NCBI RefSeq assembly: GCF_002813295.1 | Contig: NZ_PHUE01000001.1 | Coordinates: 744,001 to 808,000 of the forward strand | Source: Flavobacterium sp. 5 | GTDB taxonomy: Bacteria > Bacteroidota > Bacteroidia > Flavobacteriales > Flavobacteriaceae | Direction: 5' to 3' | DNA length: 64,000 nt | Shown here: piece by piece, positions 16,062-26,710 of the stretch | Numbering within the stretch: position 1 is the first letter of the stretch | Layout: each line of letters begins with the position of its first letter | The notes under the pieces: generated by a model | What the model saw: the letters and a program-made list of their open reading frames with translations, nothing else | The model's database searches: none | What the model was told of the DNA's origin: nothing | Made by a program: the position numbers and the translations under genes

Positions 16062-16164
16062 TCTGAAACCGAATGCCCTAGCCCTGATAGTAGTGGAAAT
16101 CCTTTTTATTTTTCCTTTAAAAATAAAAAGATTGCAACGGATAGCAGGAATAAGCTCCAAAAAA
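16062..16164 (+). ncRNA. Flavo-1-like structured RNA repeat, copy 2 of 5
   Basis: It runs from GAAACCGAATGCCCTAGCCC to GGATAGCAGGAATAAGCTCC plus an A-run. The central hairpin is perfect: CTTTTTATTTTT (16102-16113), loop CCTTT, AAAAATAAAAAG (16119-16130). Copy 5 has the same loop with a different but fully paired stem. Resemblance to the Flavo-1 motif is from memory. Confidence 0.65.
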
Positions 16165-16190
16165 AAATGACATCCTTACGAATGTCATTT
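16158..16190 (-). terminator. Terminator of the M3 peptidase gene
   Basis: The stem AAATGACAT / ATGTCATTT has an 8-nt loop and a T-run on the minus strand, 23 nt after the stop codon. It overlaps the end of structured repeat copy 2. Confidence 0.8.
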
Positions 16191-16212
16191 CTATGTATTG
16201 AATTTGATATAA

Positions 16213-18339
16213 CTATTTTGTTAATAGTCCAGCATTTTTTAAGTATGGTTCGATTTGCATATCGTGACCAATGAATTCTTTGAAAGCTTGGTTTAAATCA
16301 ACACTGTTTCCTACAGACAAGATGTATTTCTTGAATCGCTCACAGTTTTCTCTAGTCATACCACCGTGGGCTTGCATCCAGTCATATACATTATAATCTA
16401 AAGTTTTTGACCATGTGTATGCGTAATACCCAGCTGAATATCCACCGCCCCAAATGTGTGCAAAATAAGGAGTGTGGTAACGTGGTGGTACTTCACTAAC
16501 CAATAATCCATATTTTTCTAAAGCTTCTTTCTCGAAAACCAAAGTCGGTTTGAAATCAGATTCTTTTTGAACACTATGCCAAGCCATATCAAGAGTTGAT
16601 GCTGCTAAAATTTCGGTTACATCATATCCTTTATTGAAGGTTTCGGCTTTCTTAATTTTATCGATTAATTCTTGTGGAATTGGTTCTTTGGTTTGGTAAT
16701 GAATCGCATAATTTTTTAGAACTGCTGGGTCTAATGCAGCATGCTCATTGATTTGAGATGGAAATTCTACAAAATCTCTTGGCACTGCTGTACCTGATAA
16801 TGATGTATAGTCTTGGTTCGCAAACAATCCATGTAAAGTATGACCAAATTCATGGAACATAGTTGTCACATCATCAAAACTAATTAAAGATGGGTTTCCG
16901 TCTACTGGTTTAGAGAAATTGTAAACGTTTACAATTACTGGTTTTTGTTTTAAATAATGTGATTGATTAACGAAAGTACTCATCCAAGCACCTCCATTTT
17001 TATTGTCACGAGTATAAAAATCCAAATAGTAAATAGCAATAGAAGTTCCTTTTTCGTCAAAAACCTCATATACTTTTACATCTGGATTGTACACAGGTAA
17101 ATCTGTTCTGACCTTGAAAGTGATTCCATACATTTGCTTGGCTGCATAGAATACTCCTTTTTCTAATACGGCAGTCAATTCAAAATACGGTTTAATTTGA
17201 CTTTCGTCCAAATCGTATTTAGCTTTACGTACTTGTTCAGAATAGAAATTCCAATCCCAAGCCTCCAATTTAAAGCCACCGTTTTGAGAATCTATTAAAT
17301 CTTGAATTTCTTTGGCTTCAACTTTGGCTTTGGCAACAGCTGGAGTAGCAATTTTAGCTAATAAATCCATAGCTGGTTCTGGAGTTTTTGCCATCTGATC
17401 TTGTAGTTTCCACTCAGCAAAACTTTTCTTACCCATCAAATTGGCTTTTTGTAAACGTAGTTTTGCAGTTTTCTCCAAAGTCTCACGTGTATCCCCTTCG
17501 TCATTCTTTTCGGCACGATACCATGATGCTTTATAGATTTTCTCTCTTGTAGCACGGTTTTTTAAACTCACCAATAAAGGCTGTTGAGTTGTATTCAATA
17601 AACCGATTAAATATTTGTTTTCATATCCTGCTTCTTTGGCTTTTTGTTTGGCAGCTTCAATTTCGCCAGCACTCAATCCATCTAAATCGGCAACATTATC
17701 AAATAAAACGGCTCCGTTTTTTCTAGCCAATAACAATTTATTTCCAAAAAGAGTACTTAAAGTAGCTAACTCTTTATTGATATCCTTCATTTTTTCTTTA
17801 TCTGCTTCGGATAAATTAGCTCCGGCTAATTCAAATTTCTGCAAATAATATTCTGTAAGTTTTTTGTCTTCACCTTTCAATTTACTTAAATCGATTGCCT
17901 TGAAACGATTGTACAATTTACTGTTTAAATAAATTTTATCATTGTGCCCAGATAATATTGGAGCATATTCTGCTTCAATAGCCTGCAAGGTAGGATTAGT
18001 GTTAGAACCAGTTAGATTATAAAAAATATCTGTAGCTCTGTTCAAATCTACTCCAGAGGTTTCTAAGGCTAAAACAGTGTTTTGAAAAGTTGGTTTTGCT
18101 GGATTGTTAGCAATGGTTTCAATCTCCTTATCGTGAACTTTTAAACCATATTCAAAAGCAGGTTTAAAATGTTCGTCCTTGATAATACTAAAATCTGGCG
18201 CCTGATACTGTAAAGTACTTCTTTGCAATAGTGGATTTTTCATTTTTACATCATTGTTTTGAGCATTTATAGTTTGCGCCTGCATCGAAAGGACAAAACA
18301 TAATGAATTGGTTAATAATAGCTTATAAAAAACTCGCAT
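16213..18339 (-). CDS. M3 family peptidyl-dipeptidase (Dcp-like)
   Basis: 708 aa, typical for Dcp/oligopeptidase-like M3 zinc peptidases. The zinc motif HEFGH is at 496-500 (context TTMFHEFGHTLHGLF), followed by the Glu-containing DFVEFPSQINEH ligand segment. A signal peptide-like N-terminus (MRVFYKLLLTNSLCFVLSMQ) points to the periplasm, where it would remove dipeptides from peptide C-termini or degrade short peptides. E. coli Dcp lacks such a leader. It is monocistronic with its own terminator. Confidence 0.93.
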   Translation of the reverse strand: MRVFYKLLLTNSLCFVLSMQAQTINAQNNDVKMKNPLLQRSTLQYQAPDFSIIKDEHFKPAFEYGLKVHDKEIETIANNPAKPTFQNTVLALETSGVDLNRATDIFYNLTGSNTNPTLQAIEAEYAPILSGHNDKIYLNSKLYNRFKAIDLSKLKGEDKKLTEYYLQKFELAGANLSEADKEKMKDINKELATLSTLFGNKLLLARKNGAVLFDNVADLDGLSAGEIEAAKQKAKEAGYENKYLIGLLNTTQQPLLVSLKNRATREKIYKASWYRAEKNDEGDTRETLEKTAKLRLQKANLMGKKSFAEWKLQDQMAKTPEPAMDLLAKIATPAVAKAKVEAKEIQDLIDSQNGGFKLEAWDWNFYSEQVRKAKYDLDESQIKPYFELTAVLEKGVFYAAKQMYGITFKVRTDLPVYNPDVKVYEVFDEKGTSIAIYYLDFYTRDNKNGGAWMSTFVNQSHYLKQKPVIVNVYNFSKPVDGNPSLISFDDVTTMFHEFGHTLHGLFANQDYTSLSGTAVPRDFVEFPSQINEHAALDPAVLKNYAIHYQTKEPIPQELIDKIKKAETFNKGYDVTEILAASTLDMAWHSVQKESDFKPTLVFEKEALEKYGLLVSEVPPRYHTPYFAHIWGGGYSAGYYAYTWSKTLDYNVYDWMQAHGGMTRENCERFKKYILSVGNSVDLNQAFKEFIGHDMQIEPYLKNAGLLTK

Positions 18340-18489
18340 ATTAAATATTTTTAAATTAGTAAGCTATAAAATTAACAAAAAAAACTATTTAGCATGTTAA
18401 AATAACAAACAATGCTAAATCCTTACATTATTTAAAAAATAATACCGAACATCTTCAAAAAATTAAAACAATGCAGACAAAATAAATTT

Positions 18490-18497
18490 TATATTTG
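18490..18497 (+). promoter_or_regulatory. Putative -7 box (TATATTTG) of the DUF1569 gene
   Basis: It matches TAnnTTTG, 23 nt before the ATG at 18521. Confidence 0.5.
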
Positions 18498-18520
18498 TTA
18501 AAACACTTTAAAACTAAAAC

Positions 18521-18964
18521 ATGAATTCTATATTCGATAAAAGTGATAACCAATCTATAATAGCCCGAATCAATACGCTGAAACCCGAGAGTACTGCATT
18601 GTGGGGGAAAATGTCAGCAGATCAAATGCTGAAACATGCCAATGAAACTATTATTGTAGCTTTTGGTGAAAACCAAGTGAAAGTAAATTTTGTTTTGAGA
18701 CTTTTGGGGAGAATACTGAAAAAGAACGCTTTTATTAAGGGTTTTGGAAAAAATAGCCCAACTGCAAAAGAGTTTATTTTCATTGATCATTATGATTTTG
18801 ATGAAGCAAAAACCGAATTGATAAAAAACTTTAGCCGTTTTGCCGAAGGAACACAATCGATCAGCGTAATGAATCATCCTTTTTGGGGAAAAATGACTTA
18901 TGAAGATTGGAACAAATTGATGTGGATTCACATAAACCATCATTTAGATCAGTTTGGCGTTTAG
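18521..18964 (+). CDS. DUF1569 / DinB-like domain protein
   Basis: 147 aa. It has the pattern of the DUF1569 four-helix DinB-like family: LWGKMSADQMLKHANETI (H39), SVMNHPFWGKMTYEDWNKLMW, and the terminal IHINHHLDQFGV with His residues suited to a metal site. DinB-like proteins include thiol-dependent metalloenzymes, but this branch has no known activity. It is followed after 27 bp by a nuclease gene, probably in one operon. Confidence 0.8.
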   Translation: MNSIFDKSDNQSIIARINTLKPESTALWGKMSADQMLKHANETIIVAFGENQVKVNFVLRLLGRILKKNAFIKGFGKNSPTAKEFIFIDHYDFDEAKTELIKNFSRFAEGTQSISVMNHPFWGKMTYEDWNKLMWIHINHHLDQFGV

Positions 18965-18991
18965 TATTCAACACAAAAAAAACACTCCTTA

Positions 18992-19639
18992 ATGAGTATT
19001 ATTAGACATAAACATTACTTCTTATCCTATTCTGAAGAGCACGAACAGGCTGAATGGGCAGCCTATTATTTAACAGGTAAATTGCAGTATGAACACCATT
19101 ACGAGCGACCTTATTTTAAACAAGATCCAATGGTAGATACTGAATCAGCACATTGGAGAAACTACAAAGACACCGGTTATGACAAAGGACATTTGGTTCC
19201 TGCAGCCGATATGAAATTTTCTGAAGAGGCGTACAAAGAAACCTTTCTTACTTCGAATGTAGCACCCCAAAACAGAGACTTTAATGCAGGTGTATGGAAT
19301 AGACTCGAACAAAAAGTTCGCTTTTGGGCAGATAAATACACCGCGCTTTTCATAGTAACAGGAGGTATTCTGCAAGACAATTTGATTACTATTGGCGATG
19401 AAGAAGTTTCAGTTCCTGAATACTTCTTCAAAATCGTGGTTCGGGTTCAAAACGATACTTTGGTTATGATTCCTTTTTTAGTTCCCAATGCAAAATCAGA
19501 TGCACCACTCTATACCTTTGCCTCTACTATTGATAAGATTGAAGAAATTACAAAAATAGATTTCAACCAAAAACTAGTAGAGAGAATCGAAGAAAAAATT
19601 CAAAAAGAGTTGAGTTACAAAGAATGGAGCTTTAGTTAA
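18992..19639 (+). CDS. DNA/RNA non-specific endonuclease (NUC1/NucA family)
   Basis: 215 aa. It has the family active site: DKGHLVPAADM (DKGH 64-67 in place of the usual DRGH, catalytic H67) and SNVAPQNRDFNAGVWNRLE, with N98 the likely metal ligand. Most bacterial members are secreted, but this one has no signal peptide and no upstream in-frame ATG before the stop codon at 18962. It therefore appears cytoplasmic, or is exported some other way. No inhibitor gene is evident beside it. Confidence 0.88.
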   Translation: MSIIRHKHYFLSYSEEHEQAEWAAYYLTGKLQYEHHYERPYFKQDPMVDTESAHWRNYKDTGYDKGHLVPAADMKFSEEAYKETFLTSNVAPQNRDFNAGVWNRLEQKVRFWADKYTALFIVTGGILQDNLITIGDEEVSVPEYFFKIVVRVQNDTLVMIPFLVPNAKSDAPLYTFASTIDKIEEITKIDFNQKLVERIEEKIQKELSYKEWSFS

Positions 19640-19685
19640 ATCAAAAGCATGTTAGAAATCTACCATGAATTTTGGGTTTAATTTG

Positions 19686-19693
19686 TACATTTG
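19686..19693 (+). promoter_or_regulatory. Putative -7 box (TACATTTG) of trmD
   Basis: It matches TAnnTTTG, 19 nt before the trmD ATG. Confidence 0.5.
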
Positions 19694-19712
19694 CCGTTCT
19701 TAAAAAAGCAAC

Positions 19713-20390
19713 ATGAGAATTGATATTATAACTGTATTACCTGAATTATTAAGGAGTCCCTTTGAAGCTTCGATTATGAAACGTGCCATAGACAAAGGAT
19801 TGGTAGAGGTTCATTTTCATAATTTAAGAGATTACACTACCAATAAACAAAAAAGTGTTGACGATTATCCTTTTGGTGGTGGTGCAGGAATGGTTATGAC
19901 TGTTCAGCCTATAGATGCTTGTATCACTCATTTGAAAAGCGAAAGATCATACGATGAAATCATTTATATGTCTCCAGATGGTGAAACGCTAAATCAAAAA
20001 ATGGCCAACACCATGTCTATGTATGAAAACATTATCATTTTATGTGGGCATTACAAAGGGGTTGATCAACGTGTTCGAGATCATTTTATAACCAAAGAAA
20101 TCTCAATAGGCGATTATGTACTTTCTGGAGGAGAATTGGGAGCTCTTGTATTATCTGATGCTTTAATCCGATTAATTCCCGGAGTATTAAGTGACGAAAC
20201 ATCTGCCCTGACAGATAGTTTTCAAGATGGCTTACTCTCAGGTCCTATTTACACCAGACCAGCCGATTATAAAGGATGGAAAGTTCCTGATGTACTCTTA
20301 AGTGGTCATTTTGCAAAAATTGACAAATGGAGAGAAGACACTGCCTACGAACATACAAAGAACAGAAGACCTGATTTACTAAACGATTAA
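19713..20390 (+). CDS. trmD: tRNA (guanine37-N1)-methyltransferase
   Basis: 225 aa, the usual length. SPOUT-fold TrmD signatures are present: [22 protein letters not shown] (51-62), [28 protein letters not shown] (trefoil-knot SAM site) and the C-terminal [19 protein letters not shown]. It uses SAM to make m1G37 next to the anticodon and prevents frameshifting. rplS follows about 650 bp downstream with one small secreted-protein gene between. In many bacteria the two are adjacent in a ribosomal operon, so here the operon looks interrupted and each part has its own promoter. Confidence 0.97.
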   Translation: MRIDIITVLPELLRSPFEASIMKRAIDKGLVEVHFHNLRDYTTNKQKSVDDYPFGGGAGMVMTVQPIDACITHLKSERSYDEIIYMSPDGETLNQKMANTMSMYENIIILCGHYKGVDQRVRDHFITKEISIGDYVLSGGELGALVLSDALIRLIPGVLSDETSALTDSFQDGLLSGPIYTRPADYKGWKVPDVLLSGHFAKIDKWREDTAYEHTKNRRPDLLND

Positions 20391-20459
20391 TTTTCGTATA
20401 TTTATACTTTAAAATAAGAATTAGTTCACTCTTTTGAATAACCTTAAAAGTATAAAATC

Positions 20460-20831
20460 ATGAAAGAATTAATCTTCAAAGCAATTTTAATTATTGCGTT
20501 TTTCATATCATCTATTTCATTTGCGCAAGGAATAAATAAAAAATCCTTGTTGAATGAACTAAACAAAACTTATGGCATTGCATTAAGTGAAGATGAAAAA
20601 ACATACTACGAAAATGCCAACAACCAATTAGTATTGGAATTGTTTACTATCGACGAAAAGAATTTATCAAAAGAAGACCGCAATAAACAAATTGATAAAT
20701 TATTTGATAAAAGAGACAAAACATTGACTTCGTCACTGGGCATAAACAAATACAGTGATATCAAAGCTAAAACAGATGAAAAAATAGCGCAAACCATACA
20801 AAAAATAAAAGAAGCCAAAATGGCTCCATAA
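20460..20831 (+). CDS. Hypothetical secreted small helical protein
   Basis: Not recognised. 123 aa with a signal peptide (MKELIFKAILIIAFFISSIS, cleavage after FAQ at about 23). The mature 100 residues are highly charged and predicted helical (LSKEDRNKQIDKLFDKRDKT, KTDEKIAQTIQKIKEAKMA), so it is probably periplasmic. It sits between trmD and rplS with its own terminator. Confidence 0.65.
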   Translation: MKELIFKAILIIAFFISSISFAQGINKKSLLNELNKTYGIALSEDEKTYYENANNQLVLELFTIDEKNLSKEDRNKQIDKLFDKRDKTLTSSLGINKYSDIKAKTDEKIAQTIQKIKEAKMAP

Positions 20832-20854
20832 ATTATTTTTTGGGATACAATTAC

Positions 20855-20892
20855 AACAAAGAGCTTTTATCACTAAAAGCTCTTTGTTTTGA
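20855..20892 (+). terminator. Rho-independent terminator
   Basis: A 14-bp stem AACAAAGAGCTTTT / AAAAGCTCTTTGTT has a 6-nt loop followed by T. Confidence 0.9.
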
Positions 20893-20924
20893 AAAATTTA
20901 CCAAATAGCCCTATCCTAAAAAAA

Positions 20925-20959
20925 TTCATAATTCATAATTCATAATTCATAATTTATAA
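20925..20959. repeat. Five tandem TTCATAA heptamers upstream of the rplS promoter
   Basis: Four exact TTCATAA units and one TTTATAA end 2 bp before the -7 box, so they occupy the -33 region. Related sequence lies by the thiN and DUF1456 promoters. Confidence 0.85.
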
Positions 20960-20960
20960 T

Positions 20961-20968
20961 TACTTTTG
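20961..20968 (+). promoter_or_regulatory. Putative -7 box (TACTTTTG) of rplS
   Basis: It matches TAnnTTTG directly after the heptamer repeat. The predicted leader before the rplS ATG is about 70 nt, longer than for most genes here, leaving room for translational control. Confidence 0.55.
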
Positions 20969-21038
20969 CACCCTCATTAGACCAACCTCTGGCGAAATCC
21001 GCGAATGTTGCTCTTTTAAAACCATAAAATAAAACAAA

Positions 21039-21389
21039 ATGGCAGATTTAATGAAATTCGTTCAAGACGAATTTGTAACAAGAAAAGAATTCCCTGTATT
21101 CGGAGCTGGAGACACAATCACAGTTTACTACGAAATTAAAGAGGGTGAAAAAACGAGAACACAGTTTTTTAAAGGTGTTGTAATTCAAAGAAGAGGTTCT
21201 GCTAACACAGAAACTTTTACAATTCGTAAAATGTCAGGAGCAATTGGAGTTGAGCGTATCTTCCCAGTTAACTTACCAGCTTTACAAAAAATTGAAATCA
21301 ACAAGAAAGGTGCTGTACGTAGAGCTAGAATTTTCTACTTCAGACAACTTACTGGTAAAAAAGCTAAGATTAGAGATAAAAGAAGATAG
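21039..21389 (+). CDS. rplS: 50S ribosomal protein L19
   Basis: 116 aa, standard length. Family features are PVFGAGDTITVYYEIKEGEK, RTQFFKGVVIQRRGS, TFTIRKMSGAIGVERIFP and the basic C-terminus RRARIFYFRQLTGKKAKI. It is a structural protein at the 30S-50S interface. It is followed immediately by a strong terminator. Confidence 0.98.
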   Translation: MADLMKFVQDEFVTRKEFPVFGAGDTITVYYEIKEGEKTRTQFFKGVVIQRRGSANTETFTIRKMSGAIGVERIFPVNLPALQKIEINKKGAVRRARIFYFRQLTGKKAKIRDKRR

Positions 21390-21411
21390 TTTACTACACT
21401 TCTTTAATAAT

Positions 21412-21456
21412 AAAAAGTCCCATTTCGATGTATATCGAATTTGGGACTTTTTTTTT
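21412..21456 (+). terminator. rplS terminator
   Basis: The stem AAAAAGTCCCA / TGGGACTTTTT has an inner TTCGAT/ATCGAA stem and is followed by a T-run. Confidence 0.93.
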
Positions 21457-21592
21457 GATAATTTTTAGGGGTCAAAAATCATAATTTAAGAATCAAATGG
21501 CGTTAAAAATATCAAATTAAAAATATCACAGAATACATATTTAATATTATTTTTTTATATTAAATTTAAAACACTATTACAACATCATTTCA

Positions 21593-21600
21593 TATCTTTG
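21593..21600 (+). promoter_or_regulatory. Putative -7 box (TATCTTTG) of icd
   Basis: It matches TAnnTTTG, 78 nt before the icd ATG. The leader contains an exact 7-bp inverted repeat (GCCTTAT 21604-21610, ATAAGGC 21631-21637) that could form a 5'-UTR hairpin. Confidence 0.5.
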
Positions 21601-21660
21601 CCCGCCTTATCTCAATCGTTATACTTGCTAATAAGGCCAGTTTATAAACTTATGATTTAG

Positions 21661-23916
<2,256 letters not shown>

Positions 23917-23940
23917 TTTATTTAGTTTATATATTTATTC

Positions 23941-23972
23941 AAAAGACAACTCGAAAGGGTTGTCTTTTTTAT
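23941..23972 (+). terminator. icd terminator
   Basis: The stem AAAAGACAAC / GTTGTCTTTT is followed by T. Confidence 0.92.
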
Positions 23973-24087
23973 TTGGTTGTAACTCATCTCTTTCTTTTCA
24001 AATCAAAAAATTTAACATAATTATTTTTCCATAAGTAAGCGAACATTCATTTATAATTAATACTTTTACTTCATCAAAACAAAAGTC

Positions 24088-24678
24088 ATGAGAACAAGAG
24101 ACATCAACAAAGAAGAAATCGTAAAGCAAAAAGCCATCGAAATGCTCGCAAAAAAAGGCATCGAAGGTTTTAGCATGAATCGGCTTGCTAAAGACAGTGA
24201 AATATCCGTCGCCACTTTGTACATCTATTATTCCGACAAAGATGATTTAATTCAAAAACTCGGAATTGAAATTGGACAAGACTTTTTTCATGAAATGGGC
24301 AAAGACTTTTCATCAACAATGCCTTTCAAAGAAGGTTTACGCAAACAATGGGAAAACAGAGCTCGTTTTGCCAAAAAAAACCCTCTAAAGGTAGCCTGTT
24401 GGGAATTATTAAGTCATTCGAGTTACAGGGATTTAATTTTAACAGAAAGTCTTGCTAATTTTAAAATTATAATGACTCAGTTCTTCCAAAATGCTGTTAC
24501 CAAAAAAGAGTTAGTACCAATTAGCCCTGAAGTATTCTGGAGCATTGCTTATGGCCCATTATACTCATTATTACGTTTTGAAAATGAAGGCAAAAATTTT
24601 AGTGGAAAACCTTTTAAATTAACCAAAGAAGCTACTGAAGAATCCTTCGAACTAGTTATAAAAGCATTGACACCATAA
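24088..24678 (+). CDS. TetR/AcrR family regulator
   Basis: 196 aa. The N-terminal TetR helix-turn-helix (about residues 8-55) contains AIEMLAKKGIEGFSMNRLAK and ISVATLYIYYSDKDDLIQKL; the C-terminal ligand domain is not assignable. It heads a three-gene unit with a small HMA-like protein and an MFS exporter (gaps of 11 and 9 bp), the classic layout of an efflux operon repressed by its own TetR protein. A GAA-CA-TTC element at 24041-24048 upstream could be part of an operator, but this is weak. Confidence 0.92.
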   Translation: MRTRDINKEEIVKQKAIEMLAKKGIEGFSMNRLAKDSEISVATLYIYYSDKDDLIQKLGIEIGQDFFHEMGKDFSSTMPFKEGLRKQWENRARFAKKNPLKVACWELLSHSSYRDLILTESLANFKIIMTQFFQNAVTKKELVPISPEVFWSIAYGPLYSLLRFENEGKNFSGKPFKLTKEATEESFELVIKALTP

Positions 24679-24689
24679 AATAATCAACT

Positions 24690-24917
24690 ATGGAAAACCA
24701 TTTAGAAAACGTATTGGTTTTTGCAACCAATATAAAAACCGAAAACGACAAACAAAAAGTAATTAATACACTGGATGAACATTCCGAAATACATGAATGG
24801 AATATTGATCAGGAAGACATTGATTGCGTTTTACGAATTGTAAGTAACACTTTGTCCGAAGAAGAAATAATTAACCTTATTGACAAACACAATTTCGAAT
24901 GTGTTGCATTAGAATAA
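24690..24917 (+). CDS. Small HMA-like ferredoxin-fold protein without CxxC
   Basis: 75 aa. The alternation VLVFATNI, helix EKQ-rich segment, IHEWNIDQEDIDCVLRIVS, helix, FECVALE fits the beta-alpha-beta-beta-alpha-beta fold of heavy-metal-associated domains, but the metal-binding CxxC is missing. Similar small proteins occur widely in Bacteroidota with no assigned role. Position between tetR and the MFS gene suggests an accessory part in the same efflux or stress response. Fold assignment is by pattern only. Confidence 0.65.
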   Translation: MENHLENVLVFATNIKTENDKQKVINTLDEHSEIHEWNIDQEDIDCVLRIVSNTLSEEEIINLIDKHNFECVALE

Positions 24918-24926
24918 ACAAAAGAA

Positions 24927-26201
24927 ATGAAAGAAAAAAATACTCAAGCACCCCCATTTACATCTTATCAAAAATTAGCAGTTTTTTTACTGGCTATCAC
25001 TCAATTTACAGTAATTCTGGATTTCATGGTTATGTCTCCTATGGGTGATATCTTAATGAAATCTCTAAATTTGAAACCAGCTGGTTTTGGACTAGTCGTT
25101 TCGGCCTATGCATTTAGTGCTGGAATTTCGGGTCTGCTTACAGCAGGTTTTGCAGATAAATTTGATCGAAAAAAATTATTATTATTCTTCTATATTGGTT
25201 TTATTGCCGGTACCATTTTATGCGGAATAGCTTCTTCATACCCATTATTAGTAGCCGCTAGAATCATTACAGGTTTATTTGGAGGAGTTATCGGATCCAT
25301 CTCAATGGCTATCGTAGCTGATCTATTTACTCTTCAGCAACGTGGAAGAGTAATGGGGTTCGTACAAATGGGATTTGGTGCCAGTCAGATTTTAGGAATT
25401 CCAATTGGATTATATATTGCTAATGCTTGGGGTTGGCACGCTCCGTTTATCTGGGTAGCCGCGATGGCAGGAATTATAGCATTGATTATAGCCGTTAAAC
25501 TAAAGCCAATCACAAAACATTTAGAAATACAAAGAGACAAATCAGCTTTCAAACATTTAATCCATACTATTGCAAAAAAAGACTATCGAGTTGGTTTTAC
25601 AGCCACAGCCTTACTATCTATTGGAGGCTTTATGCTAATGCCTTTTGGTAGTGCTTTTGCCATTAATAATTTAAAAATAACCGAAAATGAATTACCAATG
25701 GTATTTATGATTGCTGGTTTATCTACATTAATCGTAATGCCTTTAATCGGAAAACTGAGTGATAGAATAGACAAATACAAAATATTTGCATTCGGCTCTT
25801 TATGGACCATTGTAATGATTGCCATATACACTAATCTTGGAGCTACTCCCTTTGTGATAGTTGCTGGTGTAAATGTACTAATGATGATGGGAGTTATGGG
25901 ACGTATGGTACCATCCACTGCTTTGGTAACTGCAATCCCTGACATGCAGGACAGAGGAGCCTTTATGAGTATTAATTCATCATTGCAGCAAATAGCTGGT
26001 GGTATTGCAGCTGCTTTTGCCGGAACAATTGTCGTACAAAAAGATAAATTTAGTCCGCTGGAACATTACAATACTTTGGGAATTATAATTATTTGCATTT
26101 CGATTATATCCATATTGTTAATGTACAGAGTAGATAAACTTGGGAAAAAGAGAGCCAAAGAAAAAACAGAAGATCTTTCTTTTGCAATTCAAGAAGTATA
26201 A
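24927..26201 (+). CDS. MFS transporter (drug-efflux type)
   Basis: 424 aa, about 12 membrane helices. Typical MFS features are ILDFMVMSPMGDILM in helix 1, the loop 2-3 motif AGFADKFDRKKLL and a GRVMGFVQMGFGASQILGIP helix resembling the antiporter motif C. It ends in a polar tail (GKKRAKEKTEDL). The upstream tetR suggests inducible export of a toxic compound; the substrate is unknown. A diverged copy of its last 25 codons lies at 29326-29403. Confidence 0.92.
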   Translation: MKEKNTQAPPFTSYQKLAVFLLAITQFTVILDFMVMSPMGDILMKSLNLKPAGFGLVVSAYAFSAGISGLLTAGFADKFDRKKLLLFFYIGFIAGTILCGIASSYPLLVAARIITGLFGGVIGSISMAIVADLFTLQQRGRVMGFVQMGFGASQILGIPIGLYIANAWGWHAPFIWVAAMAGIIALIIAVKLKPITKHLEIQRDKSAFKHLIHTIAKKDYRVGFTATALLSIGGFMLMPFGSAFAINNLKITENELPMVFMIAGLSTLIVMPLIGKLSDRIDKYKIFAFGSLWTIVMIAIYTNLGATPFVIVAGVNVLMMMGVMGRMVPSTALVTAIPDMQDRGAFMSINSSLQQIAGGIAAAFAGTIVVQKDKFSPLEHYNTLGIIIICISIISILLMYRVDKLGKKRAKEKTEDLSFAIQEV

Positions 26202-26214
26202 TCAAAAAATTAAT

Positions 26215-26238
26215 GCTAGTTGTTATATAACAACTAGC
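26215..26238 (+). terminator. Perfect 24-bp palindrome after the MFS gene
   Basis: GCTAGTTGTTAT is followed directly by its exact reverse complement. It lies 14 nt after the stop, so it probably acts as a terminator hairpin, but no T-run follows, so a binding site is also possible. Confidence 0.55.
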
Positions 26239-26710
26239 AGAACAATTTCAAAAAACAACAAATTAACACTGATTATAAATACAATAACACCAACAAAACA
26301 AGTAATTTCTTAAATACAAAAGTCGTTTGTCGGATATAATTGTTTTTCCCCGATTTAATCAAATATTTTGATTAACCCTCAAACTTACTCAGTACCTTTA
26401 ATATTGCTAAATATCTGATTTTAATTTTATTACACCTACAGACTAGTAAAAAAGGATTTAGTTATTGCTCCCCACAATAGAATATTTTTTTTAATACCCC
26501 ATCTCAATCTATTTCAACCTTTATTTTCCAATATTTTTAGTGTATAAATTCACGTGTAAAACTAATTTATAAACGTATGATTTTCTCAAATTATAAGATG
26601 TCTAATTAAAAAATGAAATAAATGAAACAAAAATTTACCTTCTCTCGAAACCACAATTTCTACTAAAACTTTTTACTAATAATTTAGGTTTAACTTAAAA
26701 TCGAATTATT
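26239..26710. other. 472-bp AT-rich gap without a gene
   Basis: No convincing ORF was seen. The only structure is an inverted repeat TTAATCAAA-TAT-TTTGATTAA at 26355-26375, a possible regulator site. I found no clear TAnnTTTG box for the T9SS gene that follows. Confidence 0.5.
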
